From: an uncultured Planctomycetia bacterium | Lineage (GTDB): Bacteria > Planctomycetota > UBA1135 > GCA-002686595 | Direction: 5' to 3' | Length of the DNA: 57,350 nt | NCBI GenBank assembly: GCA_937952135.1 | Contig: CALFYL010000334.1 | Coordinates: 1-57,350, forward strand | Shown here: piece by piece, positions 42,985 through 51,478 of the stretch | How positions within the stretch are numbered: position 1 is the first letter of the stretch | Layout: the number at the start of each line of letters is the position of its first letter | Notes under the pieces: generated by a model | Told to the model about the DNA's origin: nothing | The model's input: the letters and a program-made list of their open reading frames with translations, nothing else | Database searches by the model: none | Made by a program: the position numbers and the translations under genes

Positions 42985-45900
42985 TCAGCTCCGATCCACG
43001 AACTGGCCGGCGATGTAGCGCTTCATCGCGTCGCTCTCGGCGCCCGGCGAGTAGCCGAGCGTCGCGACCTTCCACACACCGACGCCGCCGAGCCCGCCGT
43101 CCTCGGCCTTCGTCACGCGCACCAGCGTCTCCTTGGGCACGGTGTTGACCGCGTGGTTGTCCGCCTCGCCGCCGAAGATGTACTTCGTCGCAGCCTTCGT
43201 CTTGTGGAACAGGCTGTCGGTCTGGTGCATCGGCATGTGCCAGTTGCGCGTGAGGCTCTGGTGCGATCCGTAGCGGAAATTCGCCTGATATCCCGTGTCC
43301 TCACTCAGCGCGCGTCCGTCGGGCCGGCTCTCGTGCGCCTTGACGCTCTTCTCCGTCGCGATGTACGGAGCGTGCTTCATCATCACGATGTTGTAGGGAT
43401 AGGCCGGGTTGTACATGGCGCGCACCATGCAGCGCGCGACCTTGTAGAACGGGTCTTTGGGGTCCGCTCCGTAGTACGGACGGTCCGCGGGATTCGCGTC
43501 CACCCACACGTAGTCTCCGTCGGCGATGCCGAGATCGCGCGCCGCCTGCGGGTTGATGTGCATCTGGTGTTCGCTGACGCCCGGTGAACGCTTGTCGAGG
43601 CGCCACGGCGCGCCGAAGTTCGAGTCGTACATCGCGTGCCAGTCGACGGAGCTCCACTGCGAGTGCACGCGGTGGCGCGTCTTCGGCGTGAGCAGCAGGA
43701 ACTGGAAGCCCTTCTCCCACAGGAAGTTCTTGGTGCTCTTCGCGTCGCGCCACGCCATCTTCACGTTGCGGATCGTGCGCTCGTCCCAGTGCTCGCAGTC
43801 GAGCGGCAGGCCGTAATCCTCGGGCTTGACCCACGGGTTCGTGCTCACGATCACGTTCGGCAGGTACGGCGTCGCCTCCGTCCCTTCGCGGTGCACGATG
43901 AAGTTCTCGCCGCACGCCAGCGCCTCGTCGATGTCCGAGTACGCGTTCATGCGGCCGGTGTCGGTGAAGAACGGCTCGTCGTGCTCGACCTGCTCGTAGA
44001 ACGGAATCCGCGGGTAGGTGCGGAACATCATCAAGGCCCCGCCGGGCGCGCCGTACTTGCCGGCCAGGATGTCGTCGAGCTTGTAGCCCGCGGTCGTCGT
44101 GCACGTGTCGAGCAGGCGCTGCAGGTAGATCGAGCGCTTGCCCTCGTGTTCGAACTTGAAGTAATCGTGGAAACGCCGGTCGCCGAGCTGCTCGCCGAGG
44201 GCCTTCGCGATGCCGGCGAGGATCGTCAGGTCGTCCTTGCTGTCGTAGAGCGGCTTGATGCCGCCTTTCCAGACCTGCAGGAACGGATTCGAGCACGAGG
44301 CCGTGACCTCCAGTCCATCGAACTCGACCCACGAGTTCGCCGGCAGCACGACGTCGGCGTACTCGACGCTCGAAGTCATCTGGATCTCCGCGGTGACGAT
44401 CATGTCGATGCGCGGATTCGTGTTCCTCAGCATCGCGTAGGCATGCTTCGCGTTGTTGAAGAGGTTCACGTTGCAGAAATAGAGCGCCTTCGTCGGCGTC
44501 GGCATGTGCGACTGCCCCGTGAGGCACACGCGCCCGTGCTTCGGCGTCTCGACGATCAGCGGCCGGTCGCCGTGGTTCCAGTACGCCGGCTCTTCGTCCT
44601 TCGTGTAGCTGTGCGCGACGATGTCTTTGCCGTGCGCGCTCGGATCGAGATTCGGATGGAACGGATCCTCGTTCACCCAGCCCTTGAAGCCGGGCCCGGT
44701 CCACGGCGAGCCCTGGAACAGCGCCGCCTTGTAGTTGCCCGCCCACGTGTGGCAGCCCGCGCCGCGCCTTCCGATGTTGCCCGTGAGCATCAGCGGCAAG
44801 TACGCCGCGCGGTTCATCTCGGTCGCATGGAACCAGTGGTTGATGCCTTCGCCCTGGTGGATCGAAACCGGCTTGAAGGTGGCGATGTCCTTCGCGAGCT
44901 GCTCGATGAGCGCCTTGGGCGTGTGCGTGATCTCGTGCACCGTGTCGAGGTCGTAGTCGGCGAGGTGCACCTGGTACATCGACCACAGCGTCCGGCACTC
45001 GACCTCGGCGCCGTCCGCGAGCTGGAGCACGACGGTCTTCTCGAGCGCCGGGCGGATGCCGCGCGCCGCGAGCTTGCGGCCGATGTCGTCGCGCGTCACC
45101 GCCGCGACGCCGCCGGTCTCCTCGTTCCAGACCACGAAATCCCCGAGCTTTTCGTGCTGTTCCGCGGTCAGCCCCTGGAGCTTGCGGCTCGGTCCGTCCG
45201 CGGCGAGCGTCGAGCGATAGTCCGCGATCGCCTCGCTCGCGCGCAGGCGCTTGCCCGTGTCCGTGCGCACGAGCATCGGGAAGTCGGTGTAGCCCGTGAC
45301 GAAGTCGCGGTCGTACCAACCCTTGTCCATCATCAGCTTCGTGATGCCGAGGAACAGCGCCGCATCCGTGCTGGGCCGGATCGGGACGTGGTAGTCGGCC
45401 TTCGACGACGGCGCGCCGTACTCGGGCGCGATGACGACGATCTTCGCGCCGCGCTCCATGCACTCGATGAACCAGTGCGAGTCGGTCATCTTGTTCTCGA
45501 CCAGGTTCTTGCCGTCCATGATGATCAGCTTGGACGAGCGCAGGTCGTTGAAGTCGCACTCCGACGCCTGTAGTCCGTGCACCCACGGATGCCCCGGCGC
45601 CTGGTCTCCGTGCCACGTGTAGTTCGACCACTGCCGCCCGGCGAGCGCGTGGTGCTCGTCGACGCCGCGCACGTTGGCGTCGAGCAGCGCCATCGAGTTC
45701 GCGAGCCGGTATGCGCCGTACTTGCCGAGCACGCCGAGCAACCCCATGCCGCCGCGGAACTTCAGGCAGCGCGTCCCCGCGCCCTGCGTCTCGGCGATCA
45801 TCTCGGGCTCGTAGCCTTGCTCCGCGAGCCGCTGCATGCCCGTTTCGCCGGAGTAGTGCCGCGCGATCGCGACATACGCGCCGGCGATGTACTTGTAGGC

Positions 45901-46431
45901 CTGGTCCCACGTCACGCGCACGAGCTCGTCCTGTCCGCGCTCGTAGAAGCGGTACTTCTTGCGCCGCGCGTCGTCGAGGTACGGATAGCCGTCGTCGGCC
46001 CACTGCTTCCAGCCCGCGCGCACCATCGGGTACTTGATGCGGTACGGCGCGTACACCACGCGGTGGAACGTGTAGCCCTTCGCGCACTGCCGCGGATTCC
46101 AGTTCGCCGTCGCGTGGTTTCCGTAGAGATCCGCGTACTTCTGGTACGTGTAGTCCGAGCCCATGCGCACGATCACGCCGTTGCGCACGTAGGCCTTCAC
46201 GCGGCACGCGTGCGTGTCGTTCGGCGAGCACACCCACGTGAAGCTCGAGTCGTACGCGTACTGATCGCGGTACACCTTCTCCCAATCGCGCGTCGGGTAC
46301 GCCGACAGCGGGTTGGGAATGTCCGCAGCCGCGAACGGCCACAACCAAGTCTCGGGCTTCGCCCGCTCCGCTGCGCCCAGGGAAGCGCCGAGCGCGAACA
46401 TCGAAAGGAACTCGCGGCGGTTGGTGCTCAT
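42985..46431 (-). CDS. nxrA: NXR/Nar-type molybdopterin catalytic alpha subunit, Tat-exported
   Basis: A 1148-residue type II DMSO-reductase-family protein, the length I recall for NxrA of Nitrospira and anammox bacteria. The N-terminus is a Tat signal (NRREFLSMFALGASLG), so catalysis is periplasmic. The FS0 cluster motif is C68-x3-D72-x3-C76-x39-C116, with Asp where NarG has Cys. The Mo ligand is probably D296 in FNDLRSSKLIIMDGKN. It likely interconverts nitrite and nitrate with Mo-bisPGD. Given the adjacent catabolic genes, nitrate reduction is the more plausible direction. Hydrocarbon hydroxylation (EbdA-like), perchlorate or selenate reduction are alternatives. It follows the gamma gene by 18 bases. 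Confidence 0.8.
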   Translation of the reverse strand: MSTNRREFLSMFALGASLGAAERAKPETWLWPFAAADIPNPLSAYPTRDWEKVYRDQYAYDSSFTWVCSPNDTHACRVKAYVRNGVIVRMGSDYTYQKYADLYGNHATANWNPRQCAKGYTFHRVVYAPYRIKYPMVRAGWKQWADDGYPYLDDARRKKYRFYERGQDELVRVTWDQAYKYIAGAYVAIARHYSGETGMQRLAEQGYEPEMIAETQGAGTRCLKFRGGMGLLGVLGKYGAYRLANSMALLDANVRGVDEHHALAGRQWSNYTWHGDQAPGHPWVHGLQASECDFNDLRSSKLIIMDGKNLVENKMTDSHWFIECMERGAKIVVIAPEYGAPSSKADYHVPIRPSTDAALFLGITKLMMDKGWYDRDFVTGYTDFPMLVRTDTGKRLRASEAIADYRSTLAADGPSRKLQGLTAEQHEKLGDFVVWNEETGGVAAVTRDDIGRKLAARGIRPALEKTVVLQLADGAEVECRTLWSMYQVHLADYDLDTVHEITHTPKALIEQLAKDIATFKPVSIHQGEGINHWFHATEMNRAAYLPLMLTGNIGRRGAGCHTWAGNYKAALFQGSPWTGPGFKGWVNEDPFHPNLDPSAHGKDIVAHSYTKDEEPAYWNHGDRPLIVETPKHGRVCLTGQSHMPTPTKALYFCNVNLFNNAKHAYAMLRNTNPRIDMIVTAEIQMTSSVEYADVVLPANSWVEFDGLEVTASCSNPFLQVWKGGIKPLYDSKDDLTILAGIAKALGEQLGDRRFHDYFKFEHEGKRSIYLQRLLDTCTTTAGYKLDDILAGKYGAPGGALMMFRTYPRIPFYEQVEHDEPFFTDTGRMNAYSDIDEALACGENFIVHREGTEATPYLPNVIVSTNPWVKPEDYGLPLDCEHWDERTIRNVKMAWRDAKSTKNFLWEKGFQFLLLTPKTRHRVHSQWSSVDWHAMYDSNFGAPWRLDKRSPGVSEHQMHINPQAARDLGIADGDYVWVDANPADRPYYGADPKDPFYKVARCMVRAMYNPAYPYNIVMMKHAPYIATEKSVKAHESRPDGRALSEDTGYQANFRYGSHQSLTRNWHMPMHQTDSLFHKTKAATKYIFGGEADNHAVNTVPKETLVRVTKAEDGGLGGVGVWKVATLGYSPGAESDAMKRYIAGQFVDRS

Positions 46432-46449
46432 GGCATGGGTCCTTGTGCG

Positions 46450-48069
46450 TTACTTCTCGAGGTGCAGCACGTGCCAGACGGTGACGGACTTCTGACCGTT
46501 GCGGTCCTCTCGCGCGCCGTCCCACAGCGCGACCGCGAGAAACGCGGAAGCGCCCGGTTCGAGCGGCAATTCGCCGGGGCAGCACGCGACGAGCGGCCGC
46601 GCGAGCACGACGTCCCAGAAGCCGCTCGCCCAACTTCCGCGCGCGTCGAGCTTCCAATCGGCGTCCGCGAGCGGCGCGAGCGTGCCGAAGCCTTCCGCGG
46701 TGAGCATCTCCCCCGCGCTCGCACGCGTCGGCGCCGCCATCGCGTTGCCCGCGGCGCGCGCCGTCATGTACAGCGGCGCGCTCGGCTCGTCGACGTGGCC
46801 GTACACGTCCGTCGGCATGTTCGGATAGCGCGCCGCGAGCTCGCGCACTCGCTCCAGATCGAGCTCCCAGCCCGCGCGCCACTGCCAGATGTTCACCGGC
46901 TTCCCAGGCTCGCCCATCGTGAACAGCGGCGGCTGCGGCCCGCGGAACCACTGCAGCGCCACCGCATCCGTGAACGTGTTCTGTCCGAGCAGCTCGTCAT
47001 CCTTCGCCGCGTCCTCCCACGAGATCTTCACGCTCAGCGTCTCGCCGTCGTGAACCGCGCGAACGATGCAGCCCTCGAGACGCGAATCGCGCCACCACAG
47101 CGGCATCGCCGGCAGCCATTCGGCCTCGGCCTGCGACCACGCGGGATCCGCGGGCTCGGTCGGCGCCTTCGTGGCGATGCGTTTCGCGACGAGCTCTCTG
47201 CGTTCTTGCGAGAGGCGCTCCTGCACGCCCGGCTTGATGAGGCTCCGCACGTAGGCGGAGACCTGCGCCGCCTGCGCCGGATCCTCGAACGATGTCGCCG
47301 GCATCGGACTGCCCGGCAAGCCGGCCGTCATGCGCCGCACGATCGCTTCATGCGACGCGCCGCCCTTGAGAATTCCCGCCGTGAAGTCGCGCGGCATCGC
47401 GGGGGTTCCGTCCTCGTTGATCTGCGGCTCGCCGCCCTTGCCCGTTCCGTCGGCGCCGTGGCACTGCGCGCAGTTCGCGAGGAAGAAGCGCCGGCCGAGC
47501 TGCAGATCGAGCGCGTCGCCGCCGCAGTCGGGCGGCACCGGGATCGGCTCGCCGGGCGTCATCGCGCGCGCCGCGATCTCGACCGCTTCGCTGCGCTCGA
47601 GCACCTCGTCGTCCTCGGCGGCGCGACGCTGCAAGTCGTCGGCGCGACCGGCGATCGCAAGTTCGCGCACGTACTGCACGAGCCCGCGCAGATCGGAATC
47701 CGCCATCCACTCCCAGGGCGGCATCGCCGAGCCCGGCATGCCGCGCTTCAACACCGCGAGAAGGTCTTCGTCCGTCGGCGCTCCGTTGAGCGTCGAGACG
47801 AGGCGGAACTTCGCGCTTCCGAAATCCCGCGGCGCCGGGGAGAGCAGGTAGGCGGAGGCGCCATCGCCGCGCCCAGTGTTTCCGTGGCACGCCGCGCAGT
47901 AGGTCACGTACAGCGCTCGCCCGCGGTTCGCGCAGATCGGCGCCGAAGCCGTCTCCGGCTGTCGCGACGACGCGCCGCGTTCGAGCCCGCCCCCGGCGCA
48001 CGCGAGCGCGCCGCCGAGCGTCGCCACGATCGCCAGCCCCACAACAACCACGCTGCGCTTGCCGAACAT
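46450..48069 (-). CDS. nxrC: Diheme cytochrome c fused to an EbdC/NxrC-type heme-b gamma domain
   Basis: A 539-residue protein. A hydrophobic signal (4-23) ends in ALAC24, a possible lipobox. Two c-type heme sites follow: C58-A-A-C61-H62 and C200-A-Q-C203-H204. From ~310 the ethylbenzene-dehydrogenase-type heme-b domain is seen (FTMGEPGKPVNIWQWRAG, then NGQKSVTVWHVLHLEK); axial ligands would be M385 and K527 by analogy with EbdC. It takes electrons from the beta subunit and hands them to the respiratory chain, outside the membrane. Start: ATG 48069 has GGAGG 5 bases upstream and begins the signal; an ATG at 48192 would bury it. Confidence 0.85.
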   Translation of the reverse strand: MFGKRSVVVVGLAIVATLGGALACAGGGLERGASSRQPETASAPICANRGRALYVTYCAACHGNTGRGDGASAYLLSPAPRDFGSAKFRLVSTLNGAPTDEDLLAVLKRGMPGSAMPPWEWMADSDLRGLVQYVRELAIAGRADDLQRRAAEDDEVLERSEAVEIAARAMTPGEPIPVPPDCGGDALDLQLGRRFFLANCAQCHGADGTGKGGEPQINEDGTPAMPRDFTAGILKGGASHEAIVRRMTAGLPGSPMPATSFEDPAQAAQVSAYVRSLIKPGVQERLSQERRELVAKRIATKAPTEPADPAWSQAEAEWLPAMPLWWRDSRLEGCIVRAVHDGETLSVKISWEDAAKDDELLGQNTFTDAVALQWFRGPQPPLFTMGEPGKPVNIWQWRAGWELDLERVRELAARYPNMPTDVYGHVDEPSAPLYMTARAAGNAMAAPTRASAGEMLTAEGFGTLAPLADADWKLDARGSWASGFWDVVLARPLVACCPGELPLEPGASAFLAVALWDGAREDRNGQKSVTVWHVLHLEK

Positions 48070-48074
48070 CTCGA

Positions 48075-48079
48075 CCTCC
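48075..48079 (-). promoter_or_regulatory. Ribosome binding site fixing the gamma-subunit start
   Basis: GGAGG on the minus strand, 5 bases before ATG 48069. It selects the shorter protein with an N-terminal export signal over an upstream in-frame ATG at 48192. Confidence 0.6.
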
Positions 48080-48226
48080 GACTCACCGAGCTTGGTTCGC
48101 TGCGCGAGGAGGCGCCGCACTTCGCGACGCATCGGCGCAGCGCTCTCGCGCATCGCGCCGGCGGTCCGCGTGAACGCTCCTCGCAGCTTCATGCCCTCAG
48201 TTACTCCCACGCGCGCTCGAAGCTCC

Positions 48227-48240
48227 TTGATCGATGTCAA
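48227..48240. promoter_or_regulatory. FNR/DNR-type box between the NXR-like operon and moaA
   Basis: TTGATCGATGTCAA matches TTGAT-N4-ATCAA with one change. It sits in the divergent region, 157 bases before the gamma-subunit start (minus) and 99 before moaA (plus). One site could serve both enzyme and cofactor genes. Confidence 0.7.
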
Positions 48241-48339
48241 CTCCGGCGCGGATTCGCCCGGCGCGGCGCGCAACGCGCTCGGCGAACATCTCTTTCGCAC
48301 ACTTCCGCCGCGCGCGGCTCGCGCCCATACTCGGGGGTC

Positions 48340-49365
48340 ATGTCGAGCCTCTCCGACACCCTCGGCCGTCCGCTGCGCAACCTGCGGATCTCCGTGACCG
48401 ATCGCTGCAACCTTCGTTGCGCGTACTGCATGCCCGAGGAGGAGTACCGCTGGCTGCCGCGCGCGGACATCCTGCGCTTCGGCGAACTGTCGGCGATCGT
48501 CGACGCGTTCTGCGAGCTGGGTGTGGAGAAGGTGCGCATCACCGGCGGCGAGCCGCTGCTCCGCCGCGAGCTCGAGCGCTTCGTCGAGCAGCTCTCGAAG
48601 CGCGAGAGGATCAAGGACCTCGCGCTCACGACGAACGGACTGCTGCTCGCGGCGCAAGCTCCGGCGCTCAAAGCCGCGGGGCTGCACCGCGTCACGGTGA
48701 GCCTCGACACGCTCGACGAAGCGGTGTTCGAGAAGCTCACGCGACGCAAGGGCCTCCGCGACGTGCTCGCCGGCATCGACGCGGCGGCGGCGCACTGGCC
48801 GGGGCGTGTGAAGCTGGACACGGTCGTGATGCGCGGCGTGAACGACGGCGAGCTCGAGCGGCTGCTGGAGTTCGCGCGCGAGCGCGGCGTCGAATTGCGC
48901 TACATCGAGTACATGGACGTCGGCGGCGCGACGCAGTGGTCCATGGACAAGGTCGTTTCGCGCGAGGAGCTGCTCGCGCGCCTGGAGGCGCGCCACGGGG
49001 TCATCGAGCCGCTGCGCGAGGACTCCACCGCACCCGCGGAGCGTTTCCGGCTGCGCGACGGGACGGTCTTCGGCGTGATCGCGTCGACGACGGCGCCGTT
49101 CTGCCGTACGTGCGATCGAAGCCGGCTCACGGCCGACGGCATGTGGTACCTGTGCCTCTACGCGCGGCTCGGCATCGACCTCAAGGCGTTGCTGCGCGGG
49201 GGCGCATCGACGACGGAGATCGCGGCGCGTATCGAAAAGGGTTGGCGCGGCCGCGGCGACCGCGGCGCCGAACTGCGGCTCGAAGAGCGCGCGCGTGGGC
49301 CGCTCGTCGGCCCCGAGGGGTTGCGCGACGATCCGCACTTGGAGATGCACACGCGCGGCGGCTGA
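48340..49365 (+). CDS. moaA: GTP 3',8-cyclase MoaA
   Basis: A 341-residue radical SAM enzyme for the first step of molybdenum-cofactor synthesis, with MoaC. The SAM cluster is C23-x3-C27-x2-C30 (CNLRCAYC). The second, GTP-binding cluster is formed by FCRTCDRSRL and YLC near residue 270. The protein ends in the conserved Gly-Gly, the tail needed for catalysis. It is divergent from the molybdoenzyme operon across an FNR/DNR-type box, which suits co-induction of enzyme and cofactor. No other moa or mob gene is in the window. Confidence 0.95.
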   Translation: MSSLSDTLGRPLRNLRISVTDRCNLRCAYCMPEEEYRWLPRADILRFGELSAIVDAFCELGVEKVRITGGEPLLRRELERFVEQLSKRERIKDLALTTNGLLLAAQAPALKAAGLHRVTVSLDTLDEAVFEKLTRRKGLRDVLAGIDAAAAHWPGRVKLDTVVMRGVNDGELERLLEFARERGVELRYIEYMDVGGATQWSMDKVVSREELLARLEARHGVIEPLREDSTAPAERFRLRDGTVFGVIASTTAPFCRTCDRSRLTADGMWYLCLYARLGIDLKALLRGGASTTEIAARIEKGWRGRGDRGAELRLEERARGPLVGPEGLRDDPHLEMHTRGG

Positions 49366-49422
49366 CCGTCGCCGCAGGCGCGCTCTGGCTTCTCGCGCGC
49401 GCGAAGCACATCCTCGGGCGCC

Positions 49423-50376
49423 ATGCGGATCGCGATCGTCACACCGGCCGGCCCCGCGTTGCGCACGGGCAACCGCGTGACGGCGCTGCGTTGGGCGCGC
49501 CGCCTGCGCGAGCTCGGAGCGCGCGTGCAAGTGAGCACGCAGTGGCGTGGCGAGGACGCGGACCTGCTCATCGCGCTGCACGCCTCGCGCAGCGCGGACT
49601 CGGCGCAGCGCTGGCTCGCGAGCCGCCCGGCGGCGCCGCTGGTCGTCGCGCTCGGCGGAACCGACGTCTACGGCGAGCTCGCGAACGATCGCCCCGCCCT
49701 CGACACGCTCGCCGCGGCGCGCTCGATCGTGGCGCTGCAACCGCTCGCCTGCGACCGCCTCCCGGCCGAGCTGCGCTCGAAGTGCCGTTCGATCGTGCAG
49801 TCCGCGCCGGATTGACGCGGTCTCCAGCGCACGCCGGAGGCGTTCGACATCTGCGTGGTCGGGCACCTGCGCGCCGTGAAGGACCCGCTGCTCGCCGCGC
49901 GCGCCGCCGCGCTCCTGCCGAGCTCGTCACGGGTCCGCATCGTGCACATCGGCGCCGCGCTCGAGCCCGAGTACGAGCGGCTGGCGCGAGAAACCATGCG
50001 CGCGAACCCGCGCTACCGCTGGCTCGGGCCGCTCGCGCGCCGCGCGACCTTGTTGCGCATCGCGACTTCGCACGCACTGGCGCTGACCTCGCGCTCCGAA
50101 GGCGGCGCGAACGTCGTCGCCGAAGCCGTCATGGCCGGCACTCCGCTGCTCGCGACGCGCATCGACGGCACGCTCGGCCAGCTCGGAACCGAGTACGCGG
50201 GTTACTTCGAAGTCGGAGACGAGCTCGCGCTCGCGAAGCTCATGGAGCGTCTCGAGCACCAGCCCGAGTTCTATCGCCGGCTGCTCGAGCAGGGTGCGGC
50301 GCTGCGGCCGCGTTTCGAGCCCGCGCGCGAACGCGACGCCTGGCGGCAGGTGCTGACCGAGCTCCGCGTGCTGTGA
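49423..50376 (+). pseudogene. senB: SenB-like selenosugar synthase split by an in-frame TGA
   Basis: Codon 131 (49813-49815) is TGA. The frame is otherwise open for 317 codons, and both halves match one family (TIGR04348, selenoneine-pathway SenB glycosyltransferase). The first half has TGNRVTALRWARRLRELG and LIALHASRSAD; the second has CVVGHLRAVKDPL, PRYRWLG, SRSEGGANVVAEAV and GYFEVGD. SenB makes a selenosugar from UDP-sugar and selenophosphate. No senA or senC/selD neighbour is present. A nonsense mutation, a sequencing error, or recoding are all possible. Residues before and after the stop are not shifted, so there is no frameshift. The gene lies 57 bases after moaA. Confidence 0.8.
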
Positions 50377-50379
50377 CGC

Positions 50380-51249
50380 TCAGCGCCGTCGCGCCGCGTC
50401 GAGGGCGTCGCGATCGAGGCGCTGGAACGAAGTGGACGAGAGCAGCTCGGCCGCCGGCTTCGCTTGGAGATGGTCTTCGCTCGACAGCCGCTGGCGCGTG
50501 CGCCACGCCTGGCGCAGCACGCTCAGCGACGAAGTCGAGTTCGGGCGGTCGCCCTCTTGCACCTCGGTGAGTTGCGAGATGGGGTTCTCCGCGATCTTGA
50601 AGCCGAAACTCTGCGCGATGGCGAGCCACTCGATCGAGTACGCGGGCCCCGACACGCTGGCGCGTTGCGCGATCTGCTTCGCGGCGCGCGAACGGAAAGC
50701 CTGCAGGCCCGAAGTGCAGTCGTAGATTCCCGTCGGCACGAGCAGTTGCGAGAGCTTGAGCACGGTCGTCTCGGCCGCGCGCTCGAGGAACGACTTGTTG
50801 CCGTTCATCTCCATGCCCGGCATGCGGCGGCTGATCAGCGCGACGTCCGCGCCGGCGCGCAGCGAGGCGAGGAGCTTGGCGGCGTCGTTGATCGGGGCGC
50901 GCGTGTCGGGCTCGACCACGACGATCAGGTCGCCGCGGGTCGCGAGAACGCCGGTGCGCACGCAGGCGCCGCGGCCTTTGGCGACTTCGTGACGCGCGAC
51001 GGCGACGCTCTCGAACTGGCCGCGCCAGCAACGCAGGAGACTCTCGAGCCCCTCCGGCGTCGCGTCGTCGACGAGCACCACTTCGAACCTGCCGCGCTGC
51101 GCCCGCGCCAGAGCGCGAACGGCGGTGAGGAGCGGCGAGAGGCCGGTGTGCGCGCCGACCGGGATCACGACGCTGATGGCGAATGCCGACGGGCCGACGC
51201 CGGGCCGAGTGGCGGCGGCCCGCGTTGGACGCTGAGGATTCTGGCTCAT
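50380..51249 (-). CDS. Family 2 glycosyltransferase (dolichol-phosphate-mannose-synthase type)
   Basis: A 289-residue GT-A enzyme. ISVVIPVGAHTG begins the nucleotide-binding fold, EVVLVDDATPEGL follows, and VVVEPDTRAPI provides the metal-binding site (a D-x-D variant). MNGNKSFLERAAETTVLKLSQLL and DCTSGLQAFR are typical of DPM1/ArnC-like transferases that load a sugar on a polyprenyl phosphate. There is no C-terminal membrane segment. It converges with senB, 3 bases apart. ATG 51249 was chosen because the preceding open frame reads through a dispersed repeat. A palindrome at 51311-51324 lies 62 bases upstream. Confidence 0.85.
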   Translation of the reverse strand: MSQNPQRPTRAAATRPGVGPSAFAISVVIPVGAHTGLSPLLTAVRALARAQRGRFEVVLVDDATPEGLESLLRCWRGQFESVAVARHEVAKGRGACVRTGVLATRGDLIVVVEPDTRAPINDAAKLLASLRAGADVALISRRMPGMEMNGNKSFLERAAETTVLKLSQLLVPTGIYDCTSGLQAFRSRAAKQIAQRASVSGPAYSIEWLAIAQSFGFKIAENPISQLTEVQEGDRPNSTSSLSVLRQAWRTRQRLSSEDHLQAKPAAELLSSTSFQRLDRDALDAARRR

Positions 51250-51310
51250 GTTTTCGACCCTTCCGATGCGCGGAGGAACGCGGCCCAATCGACGGCGAGG
51301 GCGAGAAAAC

Positions 51311-51324
51311 TTGAGTCCATTCAA
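51311..51324. promoter_or_regulatory. Weak FNR-like palindrome upstream of the glycosyltransferase
   Basis: TTGAGTCCATTCAA has the outer TTGA-N6-TCAA symmetry, and the symmetry extends 3 bases further on each side (AAC/GTT). The inner positions deviate from the three better boxes in the window. Confidence 0.35.
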
Positions 51325-51362
51325 GTTTCGCGGCGCTGGTAACCTGGATGCCCCGCAACAAC

Positions 51363-51399
51363 GCGATGTACCGAGCCAGAGCAAATTCGCCCCGCTATT
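51363..51399. repeat. 37-bp dispersed repeat, copy 1 (left arm of a large hairpin)
   Basis: The sequence starts gcgatgtaccgagccagagc and runs to cccgctatt. It is the exact reverse complement of copy 2 at 51433-51469, with 33 bases between, so the pair can form a perfect 37-bp stem. The similarity to copy 3 continues a further ~12 bases (caRccaggcccg). Confidence 0.85.
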
Positions 51400-51432
51400 C
51401 CAACCAGGCCCGCCGGCGCCCTCGTTCCTGGA

Positions 51433-51469
51433 AATAGCGGGGCGAATTTGCTCTGGCTCGGTACATCGC
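51433..51469. repeat. 37-bp dispersed repeat, copy 2 (right arm of the hairpin)
   Basis: An inverted, exact copy of 51363-51399. It ends 9 bases before the ATG of the secreted-protein gene at 51479, so the hairpin would hold that gene's leader. The translation-start region therefore lies right against the structure. Confidence 0.85.
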
Positions 51470-51478
51470 ACTAGATCC

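Noticed and set aside
43301..46951. Very long open frames overlapping the alpha-subunit gene on both strands (for example 43301-46951 and 45577-48339)
   Set aside because: High GC removes stop codons from alternative frames. The translations are Arg/Ala-rich and match nothing, whereas the alpha frame has Tat, cluster and Mo-site motifs.
48070..48192. Longer N-terminus for the gamma subunit from ATG 48192
   Set aside because: It would place 41 charged residues before the export signal. The ATG at 48069 has a strong RBS at the right distance.
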